From the NCBI GenBank assembly GCA_903772945.1, contig CAICTM010001188.1, forward strand, positions 1 through 34,631: a stretch of DNA of 34,631 nucleotides. Direction: 5' to 3'. The notes below the pieces were generated by a model that worked only from the letters and a program-made list of their open reading frames with translations, was not told the origin of the DNA and did no database searches. Every line of letters begins with the position of its first letter. The first letter of the stretch is position 1. Shown one piece after another: positions 8,491 through 18,536 of the stretch. A program made the position numbers and the translations under genes. The stretch is from Seminavis robusta. Its lineage: Eukaryota > Bacillariophyta > Bacillariophyceae > Naviculales > Naviculaceae.

Positions 8491-9887
8491 TAGTAGTTCC
8501 CACTTCATCTTGCCCTGGGGCAACTGTGGGTCTTTCGAGGACAAAACTGGCAGATGCAGCGAAGATGAACCCTCTATGTACGCGATTCACCAAGCTTCCT
8601 TACTCTCCAGTCATTCAAAGGCATTGCAATAACTAGCGTTCCTAACCCCTTTCCCCAATGACTTCCATGAGTTCCCACTTGCCAGTTTATTCAGTTGGAG
8701 GTGTAAATAAAAGAGCGAACTTTAAATCTTAAATCTTGCAACGTAGCGGAACTAATAAGTACTTTAGGCTCTTTGGGGGTAATCGTAGGTTGAAGGCGCT
8801 GCAACCGTTCGCGCATCGTCACTGTGATTCATGGTGCGATTACTTTTCACTCTTGGTTGGGATTGACTTTAGGTTTTTATAGTATCTTCAGCTGGAGCTC
8901 ACGTTTCTTCATATCCTTTTATGTTGCCAACGCTAAGGATAAGTATCTGTTTCACTCGCTCATAAGACTATGCCAAATCGACTTCAGTGTCTGGCTGATA
9001 GTCTAGCTACATGTAGTGGTGCCAGTACCGGTACCGTAGCTTATCAAGTGAAGGAGGTAATCCCCCCAAAGGAAGATTGAGGTTTGTTTTGAACGCTTCA
9101 GGCGTACTATCGCATTTCTTTTTCTCTGGATGTTTACCCTGGCAGTTTTTGTTCCAGCAGCCAATTGTTAGAAAAGGCCAGGATTATTCCAACCTGCCTG
9201 GTACGGTACGGTAGCCTTCAAGAACTTCAGGTTACCTTTGCTACTCGTGGCCCAACTGGTTGACTGACCCAACAGTTGACTGGATGATTCTTGAGCGGAA
9301 CCTTGTGTAGTTTGTTTGGCGTCTTTGCTTGCAATCGAAAGATGAGGTACATGTATCTTAGCAACAAGGTTTCAATAATTTACAGTACAAGTCAACAGGA
9401 CTTTGTGCTCTTTGTTGTGTGTTTCAGTGGCATTGTAAGTAATTATTATCCACCAGTCACAGTACTGTAGTCTACTGTAGTTCCTAATTTCAGTACTGTT
9501 TGTGTAACCAGTTTACCGGACACATCGCGACGTCCCCATAATTAATGCATAGCACAGGGTCACCGCTCAAGCAATTCCTCAGCGCCTATCTTGGCATCGG
9601 GTTCCAACAACAAAGAACCTGGAACCAGCAAGGTAAACAAGGGAAGCGGAAGCTAGTAGTTACCATCGGCTGTAGGGCCTGCATTTCGACTTCCTTGTCA
9701 GCACAACAACACAGACCCCTTTACCAACAATCCAGTTTCCAAAGAGCACCTACAGTGTCGATAGCTACGGTTGGAAACCACATCAAAAGAGCTGACTGTT
9801 GTTAATCGGTGGCTAGTAGTAGGGAGAAAGAAGAATAGATCTTTGTTTTGCATACCATTACCGATTACAAGTCTGACGATCGAAACG
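8491..9887. other. Intergenic and upstream region, no gene recognised
   Basis: Short frames (8824-9006 plus, 9545-9805 plus) lack domain features. Palindromic TACCGGTACC-type motifs occur at about 9021. The last few hundred bases should contain the promoter and leader of the plus-strand gene that begins at 9888. The downstream frame stays open upstream of that ATG, back to 9771, but without another ATG. Confidence 0.5.
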
Positions 9888-12800
9888 ATGGAAGGCGGGG
9901 TTGCCACGATGAGAGGCCAACGGCCGAGCTTGACGGAACGAGGAGCTTCCGCTCCTCTATTAAACCGGAGCTCCACCGCCGAGACACCAAGACGGCGACT
10001 AGGAGGTCGACAACGACGATCCCAGTCGGTCACTGCCGCCCATTTGGCGACTCCCAGCATGAACAGCAAGGGCAAGGTATCCATGCCCAATCGTCGGCGG
10101 CGATCCAAGGATATGAAATCCAATCTTCCCTCGATTCCGTCCGTCGATGAGGACGCCGAAGAAGACATGAAAGAAGTTCCCGATATGGATTGGACGACGG
10201 GTAGTAGCCGACACAAAAAGGACGGAGAGGGGAGCACTGGCACAGAGACCACGATGGACTCTAGTTGCGACTGCGGCTCGTACGATGGCAGTGCGGGCTC
10301 GGGAGGTGTGGCCCGAGCAGAGGAAGAAAAGCCGGATATGGACTGGGGCTCTCACAACGCCGCCGCCGCCAACACTGGTGCCGTCGCTGTCAATAACAAA
10401 AGAGCACAGGGCAACAAGGTTTGTAACAAGAAGGGATCCACGCATGGCAAGCGCTCCGTAGACCTTGACGGCAGCAACAACAAGGGAAGCAGCCACGGCA
10501 AAAAGAAAGCAGAGGACAGCAAACGAAGGTCCGGAGGATCTGGACGAGGGCAACGCAAGAGCGCGAGCAGCGACGAGGAGGAATCCAAATCGGAACAGCA
10601 ACAACAAGGAGAAGAACTGGTCCCAAAGACACCCAGTGGGAGAATGAGGCGCGGCAAGGTGCCGCATCCATCAACCCGTGCCAACAAAAAGGCAGGAAGC
10701 CGGAGTAACAGTCCCCGGCTCTCCATGAAATCACCCAAAAAGGCCATCATCAAGCCGGAAGAAAACAAACCCCTCGGAAGCGATTGGTTTGGTGAGCTCA
10801 AGGATATGAGCGTTGCCGACCATTTCGGACCGGAGGAAGAGTACTCGTCGGAAGAAGACGAGGATGAGGAGCAGGATGAAGAAGAGCACTTTGAAGTCGG
10901 GATCGACGAGGAGCTGAGTCAGAGTGAAGAAGAAGAGGAAAGCGAGAGTGACAGCGATGAAGAAGAAGACCCAGAAAAGCTTCTGGCGGCTGCACAGGAA
11001 GACGACAATGATGATGAGAAGCCAAAACGCCCGCGACAGAGGCGACCAAAACAACCCACTCAAGGGCGACGAATGCGCCGTGTCAAGTCGTCGGACGACC
11101 TTGAGGGCCGACGCCGACAGCAGCATCCCGTTCGACGCACTGCCAGTCGCGGAGATGGCGGTGGACCCGTGCGAAAACCACACAATCCCCGTGGACCCAA
11201 GAGAAGCCAAACCTTTGACGAAGGACGACGTCGCCGCCCGCAGGGCATGGCTCCACCACCCATGACGTCGAGATCGCAACGACGCAAACCACGCGCCAAA
11301 TCTGTCGTTAATGCGCTTTTGGACGAAGCAGAAGGTGAGCGTAGTAGACGACCTCAGCGCTTGATCAGCCCATTCGAGACGGAGGATCCTATCATTGATG
11401 AGCCACCTCCAACACCCAGGCGGGGAGGACGCCGTGCATCCAACATGATCCCCACACAGCAAGATCTTGGTTATGACGAACCACCGCCAACACCCAGCAG
11501 ACGAGGGCGCCGTACAGTGCCCACGGCACAAGATCTTGGTTATGACGAACCTCCGCCCACACCCAGCAGACGAGGGCGCCGTACAGTGCCCACGGCACAA
11601 GATCTTGGTTATGACGAACCACCGCCAACACCCAGCAGACGAGGGCGCCGTACAGTTCCCACACAGCAAGATCTTGGTTATGACGAACCACCGCCAACTC
11701 CCAGCCGACGAGGGCGCCGTAGTCCAGCAACGATTCCTACGGCACAAGATCTTGGTTACGGTGCGAACGATGCCGCCGTCCCGCAAACACCACGCCGTCG
11801 AGGACGTCGAGCCAGCTTGGGATCGGCAAACACGGTTCCACGTCCTCCAGCATTGGACGACAACTCCATCGGGGCTCAAAGTGAAATGGGAGTACGTGCT
11901 CGTATGAGCCGTCGTGGAGTGGGCGGATCAGTCAGACATTTGCAGGTACACGACGATGACGAAGAGGAACTTCAGGAAGATTTGCTGAGCGTCAGCTTGA
12001 GGAAATCAAGATCACAACGTCGTCTTTCTGTAGCGGCTAATGTTGTTGTCGACGAAGCAGATGGCTCTGATGATGATGATGCAGAGGACGCGAATGAAAA
12101 CGATCACACGACCATGAGTAACCGCACCGAGAGACTTCGTAGACGTGGGTCTCAACGAGGCATGGCGATGGAACCCATGACACCTCGCCGACGCCAAAGG
12201 TCCAGCTCGGTGCGATCTTTGAATAGACTGAACCACGACAACCTTGACAACGGCGAAACAGATAGCCATGACAATGCAGTGGACGCGAGCGAAAATGATC
12301 ACATGGCCATGAGTAACCGCAGCGAGAGACTTCGTAGACGTGGGTCTCAACGAGGCCTGTCGGTGGAACCCATGACGCCTCGCAGACGCCAACAGAGATC
12401 AGCCTCGGTGCGATCTTTGAATAGACTGGGCTATGACAACCTTGACGATGAAGAAGAGGATCCCAAAAAGGCAAGGGGAGGGCTTCCAACTCTGGGTGCC
12501 CACTTTGCATCGGAAAATTCCGTATCCGATGGTCGCGGTAGACGCCAAACTAGGGACGATGGTTCGGTCGGAGCGAGAAGCGCTGGAAGTTTGGGATGCG
12601 GAACTGCTCGATCCCGCAACCGCAGTTCATCTCGAAGTGGGCGCTACGGGTACAACGCAGGTCAGGAGCGTCTCTGTCTTTCTGCTGTCCCTTCCACGCC
12701 GAAGAAATCTGTCGGTTTGGCAGCGATGCTGTACTGCAAACCGTTGGATTTAGGAGGAGGAAAGGACGACGATGACGAGCAAGATATTGATATCTTTGAT

Positions 12801-12938
12801 GTCAGCGATACACAAAACCCTGCCGAAAGCGACGACGACGATGATGCAAGTGTGGGTTCGGACGACAATCCTGCCGTAGCCGACAAGACCAAAAACAAGA
12901 AAGACTACTGGAAGGCCAAGCTTGCCGGGAAAGCATAA
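9888..12938 (+). CDS. Large disordered protein with tandem 22-residue repeats and many TP-x-R sites
   Basis: ATG 9888 is the first ATG in a frame that is open from 9771 and gives 1016 residues. The protein is almost entirely low-complexity and charged, with Arg/Ser-rich basic stretches alternating with acidic runs (for example SEEDEDEEQDEEEHFEVG near residue 320). Near residues 520-625 is a 22-residue repeat with core QDLGYDEPPPTPSRRGRR: four full units and a fifth degenerate one. Later, two copies of a block of about 63 residues share ERLRRRGSQRG, MEPMTPRRRQ or VEPMTPRRRQ, and SVRSLNRL. The sites TPSRR, TPRRR and MTPRRR fit the S/T-P-x-K/R consensus of cyclin-dependent kinases. The C-terminus ends DYWKAKLAGKA. 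No enzyme domain, signal peptide or membrane segment is seen. A nuclear, phospho-regulated role is inference. Confidence 0.8.
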   Translation: MEGGVATMRGQRPSLTERGASAPLLNRSSTAETPRRRLGGRQRRSQSVTAAHLATPSMNSKGKVSMPNRRRRSKDMKSNLPSIPSVDEDAEEDMKEVPDMDWTTGSSRHKKDGEGSTGTETTMDSSCDCGSYDGSAGSGGVARAEEEKPDMDWGSHNAAAANTGAVAVNNKRAQGNKVCNKKGSTHGKRSVDLDGSNNKGSSHGKKKAEDSKRRSGGSGRGQRKSASSDEEESKSEQQQQGEELVPKTPSGRMRRGKVPHPSTRANKKAGSRSNSPRLSMKSPKKAIIKPEENKPLGSDWFGELKDMSVADHFGPEEEYSSEEDEDEEQDEEEHFEVGIDEELSQSEEEEESESDSDEEEDPEKLLAAAQEDDNDDEKPKRPRQRRPKQPTQGRRMRRVKSSDDLEGRRRQQHPVRRTASRGDGGGPVRKPHNPRGPKRSQTFDEGRRRRPQGMAPPPMTSRSQRRKPRAKSVVNALLDEAEGERSRRPQRLISPFETEDPIIDEPPPTPRRGGRRASNMIPTQQDLGYDEPPPTPSRRGRRTVPTAQDLGYDEPPPTPSRRGRRTVPTAQDLGYDEPPPTPSRRGRRTVPTQQDLGYDEPPPTPSRRGRRSPATIPTAQDLGYGANDAAVPQTPRRRGRRASLGSANTVPRPPALDDNSIGAQSEMGVRARMSRRGVGGSVRHLQVHDDDEEELQEDLLSVSLRKSRSQRRLSVAANVVVDEADGSDDDDAEDANENDHTTMSNRTERLRRRGSQRGMAMEPMTPRRRQRSSSVRSLNRLNHDNLDNGETDSHDNAVDASENDHMAMSNRSERLRRRGSQRGLSVEPMTPRRRQQRSASVRSLNRLGYDNLDDEEEDPKKARGGLPTLGAHFASENSVSDGRGRRQTRDDGSVGARSAGSLGCGTARSRNRSSSRSGRYGYNAGQERLCLSAVPSTPKKSVGLAAMLYCKPLDLGGGKDDDDEQDIDIFDVSDTQNPAESDDDDDASVGSDDNPAVADKTKNKKDYWKAKLAGKA
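11449..11760. repeat. 66-bp coding minisatellite (22-residue repeats)
   Basis: Inside the large disordered protein, four near-identical 66-bp units and a fifth diverged unit (gatcttggttatgacgaacc core). They are almost identical at DNA level, including synonymous sites, so they were recently amplified or homogenised by unequal exchange. Confidence 0.9.
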
Positions 12939-13240
12939 AATTTTAACAACATAAAATATCATCAGTTAGAATTTACATTTACAAAGTTGGCAGAAGTAGC
13001 CGTCTTCTGCTGATGATCGAAGCAGCGGCATGAATCGCACGGCTGGATAGGTGCACATCGCTTTGAAACGGCCAGTTCTGGCTGCCTCAATACAGGTCAC
13101 TGCTCTCTAGCTTTGCAAATAGTTGTGTTAGACAAGGATCACTTTGCTGATTATGTTGCGTAGGCCGGCTTAGAATTGGATACATCCACGTGTTTGGTGA
13201 AGCTTCGCACAATAGTTTGGTCACAACAGAGTGAAGCTTC
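12939..13240. terminator. Convergent 3' intergenic region
   Basis: About 300 bp separating the 3' ends of the plus-strand repeat-protein gene and the minus-strand helicase gene. It should hold both polyadenylation regions. An A/T-rich segment with aaaatttta and aacataaaat follows the plus-strand stop at 12938. No other gene is seen. Confidence 0.4.
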
Positions 13241-15207
13241 TCAGGGAAACATGTCTTGAGGAATCGACGCTGTAGGTTTGAGAACACCATCTTGTTCGGC
13301 GGAGATGACAGTTGCGAGCCTTTTCAGACAAGACATGTACACAGGAACGGCTGATTTCACCAATTTCTTTTGAACTCCTCTTGATTGCACACGCAGAGGA
13401 TCTGCAATAGTTTGACGCATACGCTTGAACTGAGCAACTTGTCCCCCTTTTAGCAAGCTCACAGCCAACCCGTTCTTCCCAGCCCTGGCCGTTCGTCCGC
13501 ATCGATGAATATATGTCTATTCAGGAGCAACGTAACAGATCAATGGAAGAAAAGACCGGTTAGCTCTGAGAGAAGCGCAGGCAGCTGATTGGTAGCGTTT
13601 TGGGCTCGACGAAGAGCTGTGGTATACCGATACCAAACTCCCCTCACTCATACCATTTCAAATGTCAGCACGTACGTACCTTTGCAAGGTTGGGGACATC
13701 ATAGTTGACAACCGTACCAATCACATCCACACTGATGCCTCTGGACATTCCATCGGAGCAGACAATAACCTGTAGAGAGTTGTTCCCACTCTCGCACCGT
13801 TTCATCAAATGAGATCGCTCGCTTTGACTCAAAGAGCTTGAAAACTCGGCCACGGCATCTGGTTGTCCAAAGCCAGCCGACTTCCACAGCAGTTGCAACA
13901 GTCGCGCTAATCTATGCGTGGCATCGACACTGGCTGTGAATACCAGGACGACTTGCTTTCGTGTGGTCGAACTGCGGTCCAGTCGTTCCCGGAGCAGCGC
14001 CAACAGGACAATGGGCTTTTGCTCCGCTGTGCACTCCACGGTGCATTCTTCCAGTTGAGCGGGTATGCTGTATTTGTTGAAGGACATGTTGTTGTCGTTG
14101 TTGTTGTCATGTTTGTGTTTGGAAGCTTTGTTGATTTTACGGGCGTCAAAGTACTTTGGACGCACGAGTCGCAGAGCGGACAGCTTTTGGGGGTCTTTTG
14201 TCAAAGTGGCAGAGAACAGGAGCTTGCGCAGTTGCCTGGTTTGCATAATAAGCTGCGAATCGTCTTTTGTGGCATCCATCACCCGACCAATCCAATCTTG
14301 GTATGGCTGGCTCAGCAGTCTATCTACCTCATCGACTACCAAGAATCTCAAGTGTTGCAGGGTGAATCCGGGTGTATAGTTGAGATAATCCATGAGTTTG
14401 CCTGGAGTGCAGACGAGCACATCCACATCCGTCTGAGTGTTGTTGTGGGTTGTTGTTGTTGTTGTTGTTTGGAAAGCATCCAAGAAATCAGTTTCTTGTT
14501 GTTGCCTGGCGTTCTTTTTGTTTTGGGTATTTTTATTCCCAATGGCCAGACCAATCACAATATCCGATCCTCGGCTGTATCTCTGAAATACTTCATAGAC
14601 TTGCTGACCTGCAGTAATGCAAAGAAATGGCATTAGCTCTCACTTCCAGAAATTTCGTGGCTAGTAGCTCTTGCGACTATCACTTACCGAGGTCTCTGCT
14701 TGGGAGGACGACGAGAGCGCGTAATCGTCTCACTTGACGCTTGGAAAGCACATTCAGTATCGGTAGAACAAATGCCAGGGTCTGCGATTATTTGGAATTT
14801 GGAACAAACAATCAGAAAAGAAGAAGACTTGTAAGTGAATGACATTGAGAAGGATCCTTTACATACAATAAGTTGGTTAGCTTACTTACTTTTCCAGACC
14901 CAGTGGGAGCTGAAACACAAATATCCTGAGCTCTTGTATAGGAGAATCGTTCTGAAGTTACTACATCCGGAATCACCAGCGATTGGATCGGGAAGAACTT
15001 GGTAAATCCATCCCTCTTGAGATTGTCCACCAGAAAAGGCTCGAGATTCCATAAGGCCGATGCTTCATCGATCAGTGGCTCTTCCATCATGCCGCTACTA
15101 ATAGTGGAACTTGTCATGCCGCTACCTGTACTTGTCATTGTGGCATCAACAACAAACCGGTACGAGAGATGGGTGGAGGGTAAGGATTTGAGAAGGAGTT
15201 TTGTCAT
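13241..15207 (-). CDS. DDX51: DEAD-box RNA helicase, DDX51/Dbp6/plant RH1 type (four exons)
   Basis: The exons, in order of translation, are 15207-14890, 14781-14688, 14608-13680 and 13516-13241. They are joined across introns of 108, 79 and 163 bp with GT-AG ends (GTAAGT, GTAAGT and GTACGT donors). The sum is 1617 nt, an unbroken 538-residue frame. Helicase motifs in order: Q motif FPIQ (near 72), P-loop APTGSGKT (100-107, split by intron 1), LVVLPSRDLG (motif Ia, split by intron 2), TPGKLMD, VVDEVDRLL (motif II, DEVD in place of DEAD), FSATLTKDP (III), VLVFTASVD (IV), DGMSRGISVD (V) and HRCGRTARAG (VI, after intron 3). PSRDL, VDxxDRLL and SATLTxDPxKL are typical of the DDX51/RH1 group, which acts in nucleolar 60S-subunit pre-rRNA processing. 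Asn/His/Thr-rich linkers occur between motifs. The N-terminal extension is short. ATG 15207 is the first in frame. Confidence 0.92.
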
Positions 15208-15383
15208 TTTGCGGAACGTAAAACATCTGAAACAACATTTCTTTAGATTTTGGTGTCATTTTACAGTTCGAATCATGAGTTAACTCAAGACTCACACAAA
15301 GCCATCCAAAGAGAAGATATCCAAAGCAACCGCCAACAACCAACACCCATTCAACACACATTCAACACACACGGCTGAAGACG
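15208..15383. promoter_or_regulatory. Compact bidirectional promoter region
   Basis: Only 176 bp separate the start codons of the helicase (minus) and the 240-residue membrane-type protein (plus), so the two genes probably share a promoter. The part next to the plus-strand start has repeated CAACACA/CATTCAACACACA stretches. No TATA box was identified with confidence. Confidence 0.45.
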
Positions 15384-16106
15384 ATGACAGAAAGAGATTC
15401 TCATCAGGAGCAACAGTCTACTGGTAGTACTGGATGGGGACTCTCTGGGCTTACTGGAAACAAGAAAGAGGATGATTCACTGTGTTCGAAAGCCATTGAG
15501 TTTGCCCGGACGATACGGACCCAAATATCCGAATCCCCGCACAAGGTCGTGGAAGCGCCGTACGTCCCACACGGATTCCTGGAAGGGGCCGAAGTAGGAT
15601 GCATGACCTACTTTTTGCTAAAGCCCATTGGGAATGGTTTCATGGGTCTTGTCACTGGGTCACCGCAGTTGAGAGGTGCCAGTCGGCCCATTGGGCTGGT
15701 GGTGACGATTGGACAACTCATGGTAGGAGCGCAAATGGCACTCTATGCGGCTGTGAGAAAAGGGTCCCACACGTGGCTGTCCACTCTGGAACAAGTTGCG
15801 ACTTCCACCACCACGACAGAATCAAGTGACGATAATAATTGGAAGCACAAGGCCATCATGGCAGACGCATTGTGTCGAGATCCCCTCATGGCATCCATCC
15901 AGCAACAATTATTAGCCATGACACAACAACAACAAGAGGGAGGCAGCCAAGCAACGTCCACCACCAATGAGGCTGGATCTCCTCCTTCCGTCAAGGATTG
16001 GGTGATGGATGCGGACAAAGTTGTCACGGATCAATTGATTCGAACTGTAGCGGCTTGCAACCAGCGAAACTCTCCATCATCACAAGGCAACACCGAATTT
16101 CAATGA
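15384..16106 (+). CDS. Unrecognised protein, probably membrane-associated, 240 residues
   Basis: ATG 15384 to TGA 16104-16106, with no introns. The N-terminal 35 residues are polar. The conserved-looking core is APYVPHGFLEGAEVGCMTYF, then LLKPIGNGFMGLVTGSPQLRG and PIGLVVTIGQLMVGAQMALY (about residues 58-122). It contains two weakly to moderately hydrophobic Gly-rich segments that could be membrane helices. A Thr/Ser-rich linker follows, then a helical region with DALCRDPLMASIQQQLLAMT, a Gln run, and a polar C-terminus. No family is recognised. The Gly-rich double helix with a hydrophilic Arg loop recalls small organelle inner-membrane proteins, but that is only an impression. It is divergent from the helicase gene at 176 bp. 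Confidence 0.65.
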   Translation: MTERDSHQEQQSTGSTGWGLSGLTGNKKEDDSLCSKAIEFARTIRTQISESPHKVVEAPYVPHGFLEGAEVGCMTYFLLKPIGNGFMGLVTGSPQLRGASRPIGLVVTIGQLMVGAQMALYAAVRKGSHTWLSTLEQVATSTTTTESSDDNNWKHKAIMADALCRDPLMASIQQQLLAMTQQQQEGGSQATSTTNEAGSPPSVKDWVMDADKVVTDQLIRTVAACNQRNSPSSQGNTEFQ

Positions 16107-17021
16107 ATTGGCATCTGACCATGTCAAGCTGTTCTGGATTGATCTCTCATGTCATTGTAGTTTGATCTATAACCACAGTTCATATCGTTTTGTAGTTGTC
16201 TGTGGGCCATCAGTAGCGCCCGTCTCTGAAGTCAACTCTTACGTCTGAGCACGTTCTGGCGAGAGAGACATGACCGGTTGATTGGTTGTATAAAGCCTCC
16301 ACCTCCATCTCCCCACCTTGGCAATGACGATGAGTGGCACGAGGGGGGGAATCCTGTGTGTTGGTGACAACCATTGTCGGGATGGCAGTGCTGCAATTAA
16401 TTAGTGGCTGGTCGTGGGAAATCCATTTGTTGGGGCCAACCGTTGTTTCGGAATGGCCCTGAAACCTCTACGCCCAAAGTGAAGTTGGTCTTCTTCTCCC
16501 TTGGATGCATGCTGATCTCTTCTCAATGTGTCAGCCCTTCGTCCATTGCTGATCCCTTCCTATTTCTTGCTTTGTTGGCTTCAACAACAGTAGCACATCA
16601 ACAGCTCAAACAGCACCACAACCATGTTTCTCCTGGCCGCCCTGCTGGGCCGTCTGATCTTCAAACATCATGGCAAAGGTATTGATAAGACTAATCTAAC
16701 ACTACGTCCCTGAAGATGTTGGGAGCAATCGAACGACGAAGGATGAATCTTCATTCATCATGGCCAACAAACGATCCTGCCTCATTGCAGTGGATACAAC
16801 AAATTCCTAGCACATTATTTCATTACTGGATACGGGTAGTACGGTGAGGACATCAAATGGATTGGTACTGGTACTCGGGAAGGACAGCGAAACGATCCAG
16901 CCCTTGCAGTCAAAGCAAGTGCCACAAACGGGTCATTGCTGCTGTCCAACCCGCGCCATGATTTTCACAAGCACACATGCATGTGTGGCTGTCGCAGGGG
17001 AACAGCAAAGGCCCTACGGTA
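16107..17021. other. Intergenic with a possible plus-strand promoter
   Basis: No convincing gene. A TATAAAG at 16289-16295 is preceded within 10 bp by ATTGG (an inverted CCAAT), which could be a plus-strand promoter. Short frames downstream (16624 MFLLAALLGRLIFKHHGK, 16716 MLGAIERRRMNLHSSWPT) could be exons of a small gene, but no splice model was convincing. Confidence 0.35.
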
Positions 17022-17318
17022 TTACAGCGTGAATCCACTCAACAATGTCCTGTGTTCGTGAACATGAGCAATCTTCTCTTCGGCTTCCAAAGCATCATGG
17101 GCATTGTTGGGATGCGCCACCGTCTGGGCATGGTGCACAATATGCTTGTGGGCCAGCTCTTGCTTTCCGTGATCGTGGGCCCGTACATCGGCAAGTTTGC
17201 TCATTACTCCCGACCTTCCGGTACGCCAAAGGTCGCCCTTTTCTTCCTCCGTGACCATTACTCGGGCATGCGCAACAAGGGAAGGAGTGGCGGTCTTGGT
17301 TGGAGTAGAGGAGCTCAT
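17022..17318 (-). CDS. Small His/Ala-rich hydrophilic protein, 98 residues
   Basis: ATG 17316-17318 to stop at 17022-17024. The frame is open further upstream (to about 17570), but that part reads like untranslated sequence. The protein starts MSSSTPTKTATPSLVAHARV. It is charged, with many His residues (RAHDHGKQELAHKHIVHHAQ, later IAHVHEHR), and looks like one or two amphipathic helices. No signal peptide, membrane segment or known domain is visible. The His density (about 14 of 98) could mean metal binding, but no motif proves it. It could be a lineage-specific small protein or a chance frame. Confidence 0.45.
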   Translation of the reverse strand: MSSSTPTKTATPSLVAHARVMVTEEEKGDLWRTGRSGVMSKLADVRAHDHGKQELAHKHIVHHAQTVAHPNNAHDALEAEEKIAHVHEHRTLLSGFTL

Positions 17319-17701
17319 GATGATGCTTTTGCTTGACCTACGAAAGTAGCTTGGAATCTGAACGAATGTAGTGCTGGATGTTTCAAATGCTTTTGGATTG
17401 AAAATGTGAGCTTCGAAAGTGATAGAACTGTCCCAGGTGCCGAGGTGCCAGTTCTCAAATCGTCCCAACTCCCGTTCGCATTGGTTTGGTCCCCTGTCCG
17501 TTAGAATCGCCGGATTTGTCGACCACTTCAAGGCACCAGAAACAATACATAGCGTTTCATGGTGCAGCATCTATAGCCAAATCACATGTCTATTAATGCA
17601 GTTGGCGCACCTTTCGCCCGGGGCTTTGCTGGCTGCCTGGTCGTATACATGTAGGAGCATGTTCCCTGCGTGACTTCAAAAAAAGTTGGATGCGAAGGCA
17701 A
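17319..17701. other. Intergenic, no gene recognised
   Basis: Holds the likely promoter of the small His-rich gene (minus). Nothing else is supported. Confidence 0.4.
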
Positions 17702-18107
17702 TCAATCATCGTAATTCATGCTGAAGAAATGTGACAAGTCAAAGTTCTGCAAACTACGAACTGAAAGGCTTCCTGCGCCATTGCATTTGCTGATTATGCG
17801 GAAGTTGACAAAGTTCGCATCAGCTGTAAACAACTTAGTAACCGGGGCACCATTGACGCCGTCGTCCGACCGGACCGTGCTTCGTTCCAGCCGAGCAACA
17901 AATCCCGCCACGGAGCCAATATCCTCGTAAGTGGTCCAGTGCCGAGCTGTGGTCAGTCCATCTCGGCAATGCGACGGCAATGCCATAGAATGCCCATCCT
18001 GTTTGGCTGGCTCATGCTCTGGCGTGGCTGATGCCAAAAAGAATGAAGATAGTACTAGTACCGCCAAGCTGGCTTTGGGTGCGGAGATTGATATCTTGGC
18101 TGCTTAG
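17702..18107 (-). CDS. Candidate secreted protein, 3' exon only
   Basis: A minus-strand frame just downstream of an in-frame TAA encodes AAKISISAPKASLAVLVLSS, then FFLASATPEHEPAKQ. This is a classic hydrophobic signal-peptide core followed by a polar mature region of about 100 residues ending FDLSHFFSMNYDD. There is no ATG before the hydrophobic segment in this frame, so a first exon must lie upstream (a candidate acceptor AG is in ctaagcag near 18105-18112) or the gene is truncated. The first exon was not resolved. The mature part has only one or two Cys and no recognised domain. Confidence 0.35.
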
Positions 18108-18345
18108 TCGCTCGCTCGGAAGCGGTGTTTTCGGCATTGACGCAGTGACTTGTTCCAACGTGAGTTTTCCTCATCATTGTTCGCGTCCAGAGTTCGTGTC
18201 CAGAAATTCAAAGTTACGTATTTTGGAGGACTTCTACTGCCCTCCTCAGCCGTCCTTGCCTCAGCAACTGCAACCCAAGAAGTCACTCAAATGAACGACC
18301 AAGTCGAGTGAGTCTTTGGTTGTCAAGTGTTTGGCCGCACCTATA

Positions 18346-18536
18346 GGTCCTGCACCTTGGCGGCAGATCCCACACCACTACCATTACGGCCTGCACCTCG
18401 GCGGCAATATCTTTTGCACCTCTAGGGCCCGCACCTTGGCGGCAAATCGACCCCTCTAGGGCCTCACCTCGGCGGCAAAAATAAGAATTCTGCACCTCTG
18501 GGGGCCCGCACCTTGGCGGCAAACATTCTGCACCTC
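18346..18536. repeat. GC-rich minisatellite, five imperfect units
   Basis: The core ggcctgcacctcggcggcaa (with ggtcctgcaccttggcggca and similar variants) occurs at 18346, 18388, 18426, 18459 and 18503. Spacing is 33-44 bp. Several units are followed by an ATTCTGCACCTCT-like or CCTCTAGG tail. No coding function is evident. Confidence 0.8.

Noticed and set aside
10731..11879. 382-codon minus-strand open frame
   Set aside because: Antisense of the repeat-rich disordered protein; its own repeats mirror the 66-bp units.
13914..14636. 240-codon plus-strand open frame
   Set aside because: Antisense of helicase exon 3, which carries motifs Ib to V.
16404..17032. Several short plus-strand frames, including MFLLAALLGRLIFKHHGK
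   Set aside because: A TATA-like box lies upstream, but no splice model gave a continuous or recognisable protein.
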